From Companilactobacillus versmoldensis DSM 14857 = KCTC 3814 (GTDB lineage: Bacteria; Bacillota; Bacilli; Lactobacillales; Lactobacillaceae): DNA of 64,000 bases. The notes under the pieces were generated by a model. It was given only the letters and a program-made list of their open reading frames with translations. It was not told the DNA's origin and searched no databases. A program made the position numbers and the translations under genes. Numbering within the stretch: the stretch's first letter is position 1; each line of letters opens with the position of its first letter. This document shows, in pieces, positions 44,158 to 52,443 of this stretch. The stretch is from contig NZ_AZFA01000005.1 in NCBI RefSeq assembly GCF_001434295.1, forward strand, positions 62,001-126,000, in the 5' to 3' direction.

Positions 44158-44907
44158 TTAGAAATATTCCAGTAAATCCTCTTCTTTAAGTTTAGCCTTC
44201 TGTTCAGTGTTCAAATCAAGAATAATCTTACCCTTCTTAAGAACAATCAAACGATTACCATAGGCAACAGCTTCAGACAAGTTATGAGTAACCATCAAAC
44301 AAGTAAGTTTTTTAGACTTAATAGTCCGATCAGTAGCAGCCATCAAATCAGCTGAGGTCTGCGGATCAAGTGCAGCTGTGTGCTCATCAAGCAAAAGCAA
44401 TTCAGGCTTTTGAATAATAGCCATCAAAAAACTCAAAGTTTGACGTTGACCACCAGAGAGTTTTTCTGTAAAAGTATTCAAACGATTGTCCAAAGTAGGC
44501 ATACTAGAAATAAATTCTTTGAATTCAGGCATATGTTCCTTCAAACGTCGTGAACGCAAACGTCTCGGCAAACCACGCCGTTCAGCCAATAATAAATTTT
44601 CTGCTACTGTCATCCGTGGCGAAGTGCCAAGTTTAGGATCCTGATAGACCCGGCTGATAAATTGAGCTCTTTTAGCTAAATTCTCGGTCGTGATATCCTT
44701 ATCGTTCAACAAAATTTTCCCAGCTGTTACCTTATTTGCACCAGTGATGGCATCTAACAAAGTCGATTTACCAGCACCATTCGTTCCCAGCACAACAATA
44801 AAATCTTGGGGATAAATCTTTAAATTGATCCCATCCAAAATGTTGAGCGTAGCATCATCATTGTAGATAGTCTTTTCAACATTGTCTAATTCCATGATTG
44901 GTTTCAT
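44158..44907 (-). CDS. ABC transporter ATP-binding protein, TrpZ type
   Basis: This is a 249-residue ATPase with Walker A VLGTNGAGKSTLLDAI near 34, signature LSGGQRQTLSFLMAI near 150 and Walker B LLLLDEHTAALD near 171. The signature variant (S-F-L-M-A) and DEHTAALD are typical of the ATPase of COG2984-associated importers. It is the last gene of a three-gene operon and overlaps the permease by 4 bases. Confidence 0.88.
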   Translation of the reverse strand: MKPIMELDNVEKTIYNDDATLNILDGINLKIYPQDFIVVLGTNGAGKSTLLDAITGANKVTAGKILLNDKDITTENLAKRAQFISRVYQDPKLGTSPRMTVAENLLLAERRGLPRRLRSRRLKEHMPEFKEFISSMPTLDNRLNTFTEKLSGGQRQTLSFLMAIIQKPELLLLDEHTAALDPQTSADLMAATDRTIKSKKLTCLMVTHNLSEAVAYGNRLIVLKKGKIILDLNTEQKAKLKEEDLLEYF

Positions 44908-45794
44908 TTAGTTTTTACCCCATCTCTAAAGACTTTAAAGAATTCAGCACGAATGCTAGGCAGAGCCAAGCACAAGGCTAAAATGATTGCCGAAATAAGT
45001 TTCAAATCGTTGGTATTGAAACCTAATTGGAGCACGATCATTAAAATCAAACGATAGACGATACTACCAATAATGACCGTGATCAAACGAATGCTCAACG
45101 GTACATCAGGATAAATCACTTCTCCAATAATGATGGCAGACAAGCCTATAACAATGGATCCGATCCCCATGTTAACGTCAGCAAAGCCATTCTGCTGAGC
45201 AATCAAGCCACCAGTCAAGGCAACGATCCCGTTGGAAACCATCAAACCAATAAACTTCATAACAGTGGTATTGATACCCATTGAAGCAGCCATAGTTTCA
45301 TTATCACCAGTAGCGATAACAGCTTGACCTTTTTCAGTGTTTAAAAAGACTGTCAATAAGAAAGTGATGATTGCCAGTAAGATGATACCTAAGAAAATAC
45401 CGTTGAAGTTAGTTGGTAATTTATCGAGTCCGAATTGATTGAAAATATTATCTGGTTTCGTCAATGACATATTGGCCTTACCAAGAATTCTTAAGTTGAC
45501 TGAGTACAAACCAGTCATGGTTAAGATACCAGCTAACAAGATAGGGATATGCATTTTGGCATACATGAAGGCCGTAGCAAATCCAGCTAAGTTACCGAAG
45601 ATAAAGGCTATCAACATAGCCAGTTCAGGGTTCATACCACTTTGGATGAACATAACTGTTGTGACAGCTCCTAATGGAAAGCTACCTTCAACCGTCATAT
45701 CAGGGAAATCTAAAATGCGAAAAGTAATGAAGAGCCCGATGGCCATTACAGCCCAGATCAAGCCTTGGCTAATAGTTGAGACGATTAAGTTCAT
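44904..45794 (-). CDS. ABC transporter permease, TrpY type
   Basis: This is a 296-residue membrane protein with about eight hydrophobic segments. It resembles branched-chain amino acid/ribose-type permeases (LDFPDMTVEGSFPLGAV near 28, VIATGDNETMAASMGI near 156, GLMVSNGIVALTGGLIAQQN near 179). It forms the channel of the importer with the ATPase downstream and the binding protein upstream, overlapping both by 4 bases. Confidence 0.9.
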   Translation of the reverse strand: MNLIVSTISQGLIWAVMAIGLFITFRILDFPDMTVEGSFPLGAVTTVMFIQSGMNPELAMLIAFIFGNLAGFATAFMYAKMHIPILLAGILTMTGLYSVNLRILGKANMSLTKPDNIFNQFGLDKLPTNFNGIFLGIILLAIITFLLTVFLNTEKGQAVIATGDNETMAASMGINTTVMKFIGLMVSNGIVALTGGLIAQQNGFADVNMGIGSIVIGLSAIIIGEVIYPDVPLSIRLITVIIGSIVYRLILMIVLQLGFNTNDLKLISAIILALCLALPSIRAEFFKVFRDGVKTK

Positions 45795-46798
45795 TTGATG
45801 ATCCTTCCTTCCTTTTGAGCCTTATCAACGATTGATTGCGGGATGGTGATATTTAGTTTCCGAGCCATTTTTTGATTGATAATCAAATGACCCTTTTTGA
45901 TGAATGTTACCGGCATATCGGCTGGTTTGGCTTTATGTTGTAAGATTTTAACGACATCTTCACCAGCTTTTTGACCAAGTTCATATTGACTCAGCCCCAT
46001 AGTTGCTAAACCGCCATCTTTGACCATTGTTTCAGCAGCAGGGAAGATAGGGACATTTTCTTTAGCAGCGATACCTGAGAGAAGTTTCATACCACTAGCA
46101 ATCGTGTTATCGGTTGGAATAAAGATCGCATCGACTTTTTGTGAAAGATTGGTCGAGACTTGTTCCAAGTCGTTGATATTACTAATACTTGAGACTGATA
46201 CTTGCAAACCATTTGCTTGAGCTAGTTTTTTCATCTTCTTAGATTCAGTCGTAGCTGACATATCACTAGAAGTGTAAATAATACCCAAACGTTTCATGTT
46301 TGGCATGATTTGTTTCATCAATTTCAATTGATCATCTAACGGAGCTTGATCAGAAACACCGGTGATATTGCCACCTGGATGAGTGTTGGAAGGCACAATC
46401 CCAAATCCCTTAGGGTCAGTGACGGCACCCATGACGATAGGAATAGTTGAAGTAGCATTTTTAAATGATTGAACTGATGGTGTAGCAATACCAACTGCAA
46501 CATCAACATTGTCTTGGACGAATTGCTTACTGATCGTTCGTAAATTGCTTTGATCACCTTGAGCATTTTGAAAAATGATTTGAATGTTTTTACCATTCTT
46601 ATAACCATGCTTAGCTAATGTATCATCCAAACCTTTGTTGATCTGGTCTAAAGCTGGATGCGAGAGCAGCTGCAACACGCCGACTTTAGGAATTTTATTT
46701 TTTTGCGAATTCTGAGCATGTCCAACGTAGAAAAACGCAAAGACAAGAAAAGCAAATAAGAAAATTAACGTTCCATACAACCTCTTAGTATGTTTCAT
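45791..46798 (-). CDS. ABC transporter substrate-binding protein, TrpX/COG2984 family
   Basis: This is a 335-residue extracellular binding protein; ATG 46796-46798 follows AGGGGGA. Residues 1-25 are a signal or anchor (YGTLIFLFAFLVFAFFYVGH) without a lipobox Cys. The mature part follows the ABC_sub_bind family: KVGVLQLLSHPALDQINKGL near 39, VAVGIATPSVQSF near 102 and VIFIPTDNTIASGM-like DAIFIPTDNTIASGM near 222. Members are linked to tryptophan or other aromatic and heterocyclic ligands. The leader is not a T-box, so the usual Trp T-box evidence is absent here. Confidence 0.85.
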   Translation of the reverse strand: MKHTKRLYGTLIFLFAFLVFAFFYVGHAQNSQKNKIPKVGVLQLLSHPALDQINKGLDDTLAKHGYKNGKNIQIIFQNAQGDQSNLRTISKQFVQDNVDVAVGIATPSVQSFKNATSTIPIVMGAVTDPKGFGIVPSNTHPGGNITGVSDQAPLDDQLKLMKQIMPNMKRLGIIYTSSDMSATTESKKMKKLAQANGLQVSVSSISNINDLEQVSTNLSQKVDAIFIPTDNTIASGMKLLSGIAAKENVPIFPAAETMVKDGGLATMGLSQYELGQKAGEDVVKILQHKAKPADMPVTFIKKGHLIINQKMARKLNITIPQSIVDKAQKEGRIIK

Positions 46799-46810
46799 GA
46801 TGTTTCCCCC

Positions 46811-46847
46811 TAAAAAAATAAGACAGTCCTTGCAAAAGGGCTGCCTT
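46811..46847 (-). terminator. Terminator/attenuator just before trpX-like start
   Basis: Stem arms 46820-46831 and 46836-46847 pair with two mismatches; read leftward a TTATTTTTTT run follows immediately. It ends 13 bases before the ATG and overlaps the approach to the ribosome site, so it must be controlled by the leader. Confidence 0.75.
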
Positions 46848-46855
46848 GAGATGAC

Positions 46856-46892
46856 AAAACCCACATGTATTTGAAAATCCATGTGGGCTTTT
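46856..46892 (-). terminator. Second hairpin in the TrpX-type leader
   Basis: CCCACATG (46860-46867) / CATGTGGG (46880-46887) with AAAA/TTTT flanks. It lies between the pseudoknotted element and the last terminator. Confidence 0.7.
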
Positions 46893-46911
46893 CATTTAAT
46901 GTAAATTATTT

Positions 46912-46996
46912 CTCGTTTAATAAGCCGACACGGATATGATCCTTTTCAGGCCATATCCATCCCGGATAAACCTGAATTATCGGCTTTGCCAACGAG
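46912..46996 (-). ncRNA. Candidate orphan riboswitch (pseudoknotted leader RNA) of the TrpX-type ABC operon
   Basis: Four helices are visible: CTCGTT 46912-46917 / AACGAG 46991-46996; AAGCCGA 46922-46928 / TCGGCTT 46980-46986; GGATATG 46932-46938 / CATATCC 46952-46958; and TTCAGG 46945-46950 / CCTGAA 46971-46976. The last two interlock as an H-type pseudoknot enclosed by the first two. Two terminator hairpins and the ribosome site follow on the minus strand. I do not match it to a riboswitch class known to me, nor to a T-box. Confidence 0.6.
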
Positions 46997-47234
46997 CTAA
47001 GATGTCGGAAGAATTAATACATTTCATAATTGAAAATCTCCTAACTACTTGATAAGAAAAATATTATTTCAAAAAGGGAGAAATGTCAACTTCAATTTAA
47101 TTAATTTTCGGAAGAAGACTTCATTTTCCAGGCGTGAAGGTTCAATATTAAATTCGTAATTGACTACTAAATAGAAAATTTAAGCAAAAAATTTTTAAAA
47201 TGATATCATTGTTTTAAATCGGAAGGTGACTGTA

Positions 47235-48323
47235 ATGAATTTTCTGAAAAGGCGCTGGGTCCAAGTCGTCATTGTCGCAGCGTTAGTTTTAGTTGCAACT
47301 GTAGCAACTTATTTTGATTCCACGCTCTACAAGAAACCGATCGTCCAGATCGAAAATGTTAAAAATGTCAGTAAAGATAAAAATACTGATGAGTATAAGA
47401 ACACAGATTATCAAATCGTCCAACATGTGAGTGGCCACTTCGCTAATACTAGTAAAAAAGGGCAAAGGGTAACCATCACGAATAGTTACTTGCAGTCACA
47501 ATTATCAGATGAACGTTATAAACCGCACCAACAAGTTTTCGTTTTAAAATCTTCTAAAAATAGGTATACCATTCAGAGCACTAAACGTGATGCAGTACTA
47601 GTCTTTACGATTGGATTAGTTTTGATCTTACTATTTTGTATGAAATTCACCCGTGGAAAATTACTAACGAGTGTCCTGATCAATTTAGTCATCTTTTATG
47701 GGTATATGCAGTTTTTGATCAAGTCACATAACAGTTTGTTAGTCATTTTGACCGTTATAACGGCCATTTTGATTGCAGCTGTGGCCTTGCTAGTTATTTT
47801 AGGGCCGACGCAGGATGCCTTGATGGCGTTTGCCAGCACCTTCATCGCTACTGCAGTAGCCTTACTATTGAGCGTCTTTCTCTTGCAGCTGTCTAACAAT
47901 AGTGGGATTCATTTTGAAATGACACCATTTGATTTACAACCATACTTTGGAGTCTTCATCTCTCAAGTTATCTTCAGTGTCCTTGGTGTTATCTTGGATG
48001 AAACGATGGATATTTCTTCATCATTGATCGAAATGAAACAAGAGGTCACTGATGTTACTAAACAGACGCTTTTCAAGTCCGGTATGGTCATTGGGCGTGA
48101 GTTAGTTGGTCCATTGATCAATATCCTACTATTTATTGTTTTTGCTGAGAATTTGAATTTAGTCATGTTATATTTGACCAACGGTAACTCCGTCGGGTAC
48201 ACCTTAGATATGACCTTGAGCCTTGGCGTAACGCAGCTATTGATCAGTGCAATTGGGATAGTCCTAACTGTACCAATTACCAGTTTCATCGCCAGCCGGA
48301 TGGTAGCAAGGAGGAAAATTTAA
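47235..48323 (+). CDS. YibE/F family membrane protein (longer subunit)
   Basis: This is a 362-residue membrane protein. ATG 47235 lies 8 bases after GGAAGG. It has one N-terminal helix (VVIVAALVLVATVATYF), an outer domain of about 100 residues (QHVSGHFANTSKKGQRVTIT), then about seven helices. The YibE/F signature region is DETMDISSSLIEMKQEV near 258. The function of the family is unknown; members often come as two adjacent genes, as here, coupled by an overlapping TAATG. Confidence 0.85.
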   Translation: MNFLKRRWVQVVIVAALVLVATVATYFDSTLYKKPIVQIENVKNVSKDKNTDEYKNTDYQIVQHVSGHFANTSKKGQRVTITNSYLQSQLSDERYKPHQQVFVLKSSKNRYTIQSTKRDAVLVFTIGLVLILLFCMKFTRGKLLTSVLINLVIFYGYMQFLIKSHNSLLVILTVITAILIAAVALLVILGPTQDALMAFASTFIATAVALLLSVFLLQLSNNSGIHFEMTPFDLQPYFGVFISQVIFSVLGVILDETMDISSSLIEMKQEVTDVTKQTLFKSGMVIGRELVGPLINILLFIVFAENLNLVMLYLTNGNSVGYTLDMTLSLGVTQLLISAIGIVLTVPITSFIASRMVARRKI

Positions 48324-49087
48324 TGCTGTATTTATTAATTGCCTTCATCGTCTTATTATTAGTCGTCACAGGTAACCGTGGTATTTCACTCCTGCTAGGT
48401 CTTGGCATCAATTTGATTGCCATCGTCGCCTTATTGATCTTGATTGCCGACGGCTTCAATGTTGTCATCACCACTTTGATCATTTCTGTGATTATTTTGA
48501 TCGTCGCTATCTACATGAATGTAGAAAACGGAGCGACCGCAAATATTTCATTCAAGACGTCATTAATAATTATGGTAGTTATCTTGCTGATAACCATTCC
48601 CATTCTCTACTGGTCTAGCACGCAAGGAATGGGAGTCGAGGATCAAGAAGAGCTCGAAGGATTCTCATTAGCGGCTGGAGTTTCTTATCCACAATTAGCG
48701 ATTGCGACCATCGTCGTTAACAGTTTAGGCGTGATCTCAGAAACGAGCGTGGCGATCACTAGCGGACTCCACGAGATTGTTTTGAATAAACCCACGTTAA
48801 CTAGCAAAGAAGTTTTTTCTGACGGCTTCACGGTAGGGAACAAAATCTTAAGTACTCAGACCAATACGTTATTGTTCAATTTCTTTTCGACGACTTTTCC
48901 ATTGTTTTTCCTGATGAATACGCTGGGATTTAAGTTTTCGGACATTATCAACGATAAGCTGTTCGGCGCGGAATTCTTGACGACAGTTATTTGTACGATT
49001 GGAGTTATTTTAACTGTACCGATCACGGCTTATCAAGTTGTTCATGAGAGTCGTGAAAAGATCAAACCTGAAACAGATAAGCAATAA
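48323..49087 (+). CDS. YibE/F family membrane protein (shorter subunit)
   Basis: This is a 254-residue protein, almost entirely membrane helices, homologous to the C-terminal half of its upstream neighbour: SLGVISETSVAITSGLHEIV near 132 corresponds to the DETMDISSSLIEM segment. The pair probably forms a complex. Substrate or role unknown. Confidence 0.85.
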   Translation: MLYLLIAFIVLLLVVTGNRGISLLLGLGINLIAIVALLILIADGFNVVITTLIISVIILIVAIYMNVENGATANISFKTSLIIMVVILLITIPILYWSSTQGMGVEDQEELEGFSLAAGVSYPQLAIATIVVNSLGVISETSVAITSGLHEIVLNKPTLTSKEVFSDGFTVGNKILSTQTNTLLFNFFSTTFPLFFLMNTLGFKFSDIINDKLFGAEFLTTVICTIGVILTVPITAYQVVHESREKIKPETDKQ

Positions 49088-49120
49088 AAAAGCCACTTTG
49101 ACTACTGTCAAAGTGGTTTT
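49086..49120. terminator. Bidirectional terminator between yibE/F and an aldo/keto reductase gene
   Basis: AGCCACTTTGAC / GTCAAAGTGGTT with a TACT loop, A run on the left and T run on the right. Confidence 0.9.
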
Positions 49121-49129
49121 AGTTTGCCT

Positions 49130-50050
49130 TTAAGGTAAATCGTTTCCGGCAGCGAAGTAGAGGTCATACCATTCTTGTCTAGTCAGGTCGACTTCTGAAC
49201 CTTTGGCACTATCGATAATGTGTTGAGGATTCATGGTGCCGATGATGACCTGCATTCTTGCTGGGTGTCTGAGGATCCAAGCGGCTGCGATAGCATTTTT
49301 GGAAACTGAATATTTATCAGCTAATTTTTGCAATTCGTCATTTAATTCAGGGAACATTGGATTGTCGATGAAAACTCCTTCGAAGAATCCATATTGGAAT
49401 GGGGACCAGGCTTGGATTGTCACACCCATTCGTCTGGAGAATTCAATCAATTCGCCATCGCGATTGATTGAACGGTCATCAGTCAAGTTAGTATGGATCC
49501 CATGGTCGATCATGCCTGTGTGCATCAAACTAAATTGGACTTGATTGACCAAGAGCCTTTGACTGATTGACTCTTGTAATAACAAAAATTGTTGCGGGTT
49601 GAAGTTAGAAACACCGAAATGTCTAACTTTACCGCTTCTTTGCAGTTCGTCGAAGACATCAGCAATTTCTGCGGGTTCCATCAAAGGGTCGGGGCGATGC
49701 AATAAGTAAGCATCTAAATAGTCAACGCCCAAGCGTTGCAATGATCCGTCGACTGCTTTGATTAAGTGTTCACGAGAAGTGTCATATTTCTTACCAGGGA
49801 CGATATCACCTTTTGATTGTAGGAAAAGGTCTTCACGTTTGACACTGGTTTGTTTCAAGGCATCGCCGAAACGTTTCTCCGATTCGCCGTCGCCATACAT
49901 ATCGGCATTGTCAACAAAGTTGATCCCGCAGTCATAAGCGGTGTCGATGGCCTTAGCGGCCTGTTCTGTTGATAAAGCATCCATTCGCCAAGCCCCAAAA
50001 GCAATTTCTGAAACTTGCCAATTTGTTTCACCGAGATTGATTTGTTTCAT
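49130..50050 (-). CDS. Aldo/keto reductase (YdhF-like)
   Basis: This is a 306-residue cytoplasmic NADPH-dependent reductase with a TIM barrel. The catalytic Asp-Tyr-Lys-His set is visible: DNADMYGDGESEKRFG near 45, LQSKGDI near 74 and DAYLLHRPDPL near 112. The NADP-binding C-terminal part reads VIIGTMNPQHI. ATG 50048-50050 follows AGGAGG; the upstream in-frame start has none. Substrate unknown; general aldehyde or ketone reduction. Confidence 0.9.
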   Translation of the reverse strand: MKQINLGETNWQVSEIAFGAWRMDALSTEQAAKAIDTAYDCGINFVDNADMYGDGESEKRFGDALKQTSVKREDLFLQSKGDIVPGKKYDTSREHLIKAVDGSLQRLGVDYLDAYLLHRPDPLMEPAEIADVFDELQRSGKVRHFGVSNFNPQQFLLLQESISQRLLVNQVQFSLMHTGMIDHGIHTNLTDDRSINRDGELIEFSRRMGVTIQAWSPFQYGFFEGVFIDNPMFPELNDELQKLADKYSVSKNAIAAAWILRHPARMQVIIGTMNPQHIIDSAKGSEVDLTRQEWYDLYFAAGNDLP

Positions 50051-50135
50051 GATGATCCTCCTGTTATGAGTATGGGAACATCTCAATTATCATTGGAACC
50101 GATACCATAAGTCAACTAAAACTTGCTTTTGTGAT

Positions 50136-50170
50136 GGTATGTTGCCGGCACCAGACAGACGATGATGCCT
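50136..50170. repeat. Palindromic intergenic element, end fragment E3
   Basis: GGTATGTTGCCGGCACCAGA followed by CAGACGATGATG matches the complement of the right end of E4 (GGTATACTGCCGGCACCATC, CAGCCGATGATAG). No second arm is seen, so it is a truncated copy. Confidence 0.55.
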
Positions 50171-50199
50171 AGATAGTTGTTTTCTATTAAGAATTGCAT

Positions 50200-50760
50200 C
50201 CACTATTTTTGTTAAGAGGGCGGTGTACTTGCCTTGTCGTTTGTATTTTTTGTTTGAGTGAAACCGTTTATTGTTGACGATCTGTCTAGTGTGCAAAAGT
50301 ATTCCATTCTTTTTAGATAACTCCAGTCCTTCTAATGTCTTTGAAATCTTATGTAAATCGATCCATATTAATTTGAATTCGTTGGATACGAAATCTTCTA
50401 TAAACGTAACTATTTAAGCTTCAATATTTTCAAATAGACCTATGTGATAGCTGATTATCCTGCACCCATACAAATCCAGAATTCCACTTACTTTAACTTC
50501 ACGTTTCTTAACGCTATATTCAAACTGCGTAGAATCAGCTAGTAAAACATTATTCTTTTCGACTACGTTGAAATTTTTATTCAATGTGTGTTTTATATAT
50601 TCTTGCGACTTATCTTCTTTTTTCTAACGATACAAGTTAAAAGCAGATTTCTCATGCTTATAAATGATCTAGTATCAAACCTGCTCCGATATTTCGATTA
50701 AATTACCCTCACCATATTTGATTTAAAAATTCTTGAATCATATTACCTTTTTAATCGGTG
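50200..50760 (-). pseudogene. Decayed IS3-family (IS150-like) transposase orfB fragment
   Basis: Reading leftward in one frame gives KHEKSAFNLYR, a stop, then LNKNFNVVEKNNVLLADSTQ and SGILDLYGCRIISYHIG, another stop, then FIEDFVSNEFKLIWIDLHKI. The W/L-x-D-x-T-x-F followed by DLY-x-R-x-IISYHIG is the first part of the DDE integrase core of IS3-type OrfB. Several stops and missing ends show it is inactive. No terminal repeats were identified. Confidence 0.5.
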
Positions 50761-50825
50761 TATCTTTCGTCATAAAATCGTTTCACGACTAAAATGACTT
50801 TTTTGTTATTACCATAGAGGGGGTG

Positions 50826-50880
50826 TTGCGGGACGAAGTGGACGCGACCTTCAGCTAAGAAGCAACTGAGCTCAAAGCTT
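50826..50880. repeat. Worn core copy of the palindromic element (E5)
   Basis: GCGGGACGAAGTGGACGCGA aligns with the E1 core segment CTGGAACGTGGTGGGCACGA; GAGCTCAAAG nearby recalls AAGCTC of the other copies. Only weakly supported. Confidence 0.3.
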
Positions 50881-50972
50881 GGTATTGACTAAGACTAGTC
50901 ACTGGCATCCGTATTCTTGATTAGATGAGTGGATATTAATTATTACCATTAATTAAAATATGATTGATTGCT

Positions 50973-51140
50973 AGGCGCCAGACAGCCGGTGATAGGGCCA
51001 AGCCCGTGAAGTTTGCGTTAACCGAGCGCTTTTCTCGGTTTAGGCAAAGGTCGAGCTTGAAGACAAGTGGGCTGCTTGGCTTCAAGTCGTGCCCACAGGC
51101 GTCACGGCCCTATCATCGGCTGGATGGTGCCGGCAGTATA
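50973..51140. repeat. Structured palindromic intergenic element, copy E4 (full length)
   Basis: Outer arms 50973-50998 and 51105-51130 pair over 26 positions with about four mismatches or wobbles (GGCGCCAGACAGCCGGTGAT). Inside are ACCGAG...CTCGGT (51020-51038) and GCTTGAAG...CTTCAAG (51054-51085). Its complement shares GTGGGCACGACTTG and TCTTCAAGCTCG with E1, so the two are related although their outer arms differ. Confidence 0.75.
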
Positions 51141-51351
51141 CCTCTATCCAGGTTTTCTACACCAACTTATTATTGCTAGAAACTGCTCAAATCAAGCGAT
51201 TTTGAGTATTTGTTATATTACTAACATTCGGAATATTAATAATAATTACAGAAATATTTAATTCTCGTTACAAATGGTCTAGTTCCATTGAATAGCAGTG
51301 TTTGTCATAGTAATCTAGTTCTTGTAGATAAATCCTCAGGGGGAAACACCA

Positions 51352-52368
51352 ATGTATAAAAAGTTACTTCTAACTAGTACAGTAATTTTGAGCACGCTCG
51401 CATCAGTAGCTGCTCCTTCAGTTGTTTCAGCTGCAGAAACTGACCAAGTTCAAACTAGTCAAACTGCAGAAACACAAGCTGTAAGTAATTCAAATAATGA
51501 TAATAAATCAAACGTTATTGCCGGTTCTAAAGTTAAGAAAGCTGACTCAACAGTTGCTCATTCAACAACTTCAAGTGTCCAAGCTGCTTCTGAACCTTCA
51601 GCAAACAATGCACTTAAGGCAGTTGTTCAAGCTTCAGCTACTTCAGCCACAACAGATCAACACCAAACATTCCTTTCAATGGCCGTACCAATGGCACAAA
51701 AGGCTGCTAGTGAATATGGTGTATACACATCAGTTATGTTGGCACAAGCTATTCTTGAAAGTGCTTGGGGAACTTCACAATTAGCTACACAAGGTAACAA
51801 CTTGTTTGGTATTAAAGGTGATTACAACGGTTCTTACGTTTCAATGCCAACTAGCGAATGGAGTGCTAGCCAAGGTTGGTACCAAATCAATGCTAACTTC
51901 AGAAAATACCCTAGTTACTTAGAATCATTTGAAGACAATGGTAACAAGTTACGTAATGGTCTTTCATGGGATTCAACTTATTACAAGGGTACATGGAAAG
52001 AAAATACTAGTTCATATAAAGACGCTACTGCCTGGTTACAAGGTAGATACGCCACAGCACCTAACTATGATTCATCATTGAACAACTTGATTGAAACTTA
52101 TAACTTAACACAATATGATTCAGCTTCAACTGAAAATGCTACTCAAGCACCTTCAGATTCAACTAGAACTATTGTAGTCAACAATGACGCAAGTTATGCT
52201 GTTCCACTAGTTGGTTTCAATTCAGATGGTAGTACTACTAAATCAAATCGTGGTTTAGCAAATGGTACTGGTTGGGCAACTGACCAAACTAAAGACTACA
52301 ACGGTCACACATACTACCGTGTATCAACTAACGAATGGGTAATGGACAACTACGCAACATTACAATAA
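51352..52368 (+). CDS. Secreted GH73 N-acetylglucosaminidase with SLAP-like module
   Basis: This is a 338-residue secreted peptidoglycan hydrolase. The signal peptide spans about 1-28 (LLLTSTVILSTLASVAAPSV, VSAA). A Ser/Thr/Ala-rich linker reaches about residue 100, and the GH73 domain spans about 105-265. The catalytic Glu sits in MLAQAILESAWGTSQLA near 140 and NNLFGIKGDYNG near 160 is conserved. One SLAP-like module closes the protein (ANGTGWATDQTKDYNGHTYYR) and should tether it to the wall. It is likely an autolysin for daughter-cell separation. Codon use is smooth and strongly biased, unlike neighbours, suggesting high expression. Confidence 0.9.
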   Translation: MYKKLLLTSTVILSTLASVAAPSVVSAAETDQVQTSQTAETQAVSNSNNDNKSNVIAGSKVKKADSTVAHSTTSSVQAASEPSANNALKAVVQASATSATTDQHQTFLSMAVPMAQKAASEYGVYTSVMLAQAILESAWGTSQLATQGNNLFGIKGDYNGSYVSMPTSEWSASQGWYQINANFRKYPSYLESFEDNGNKLRNGLSWDSTYYKGTWKENTSSYKDATAWLQGRYATAPNYDSSLNNLIETYNLTQYDSASTENATQAPSDSTRTIVVNNDASYAVPLVGFNSDGSTTKSNRGLANGTGWATDQTKDYNGHTYYRVSTNEWVMDNYATLQ

Positions 52369-52393
52369 TCGTTGAATAATATTTATAAATAAA

Positions 52394-52436
52394 ATAAGCT
52401 TCATAAGCTGGTAAAATCAGCCTATGAAGCTTTTTT
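52394..52436 (+). terminator. Terminator after the glucosaminidase gene
   Basis: AAGCTTCATA (52396-52405) / TATGAAGCTT (52423-52432) with an inner GCTG/CAGC stem, then T. It also lies at the end of the convergent gene. Confidence 0.9.
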
Positions 52437-52443
52437 CGTATCT

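Larger units (their letters stand above)
50051..51351. other. Gene-poor 1.3-kb stretch made of repeat copies and a decayed transposase
   Basis: No intact gene is seen. Contents from left to right: an end fragment of the palindromic element (E3), a decayed IS3-like transposase on the minus strand, a worn core copy of the element (E5), a full element (E4), and the promoter region of the glucosaminidase gene. Short ORFs here are shadows of E4 or pieces of the transposase. Confidence 0.7.

Noticed and set aside
46912-46996. T-box or TPP riboswitch in front of the TrpX-type operon
   Set aside because: The T-box core and the THI blocks are absent; the pseudoknot pairing does not match them.
50090-50296. 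Open frame of 68 codons on the minus strand
   Set aside because: It is the continuation of the decayed transposase frame running into repeat fragment E3, not a separate gene.
50964-51179. Open frame of 71 codons on the plus strand
   Set aside because: It lies entirely in the palindromic element E4, has no ribosome site, and its composition follows the hairpin arms.
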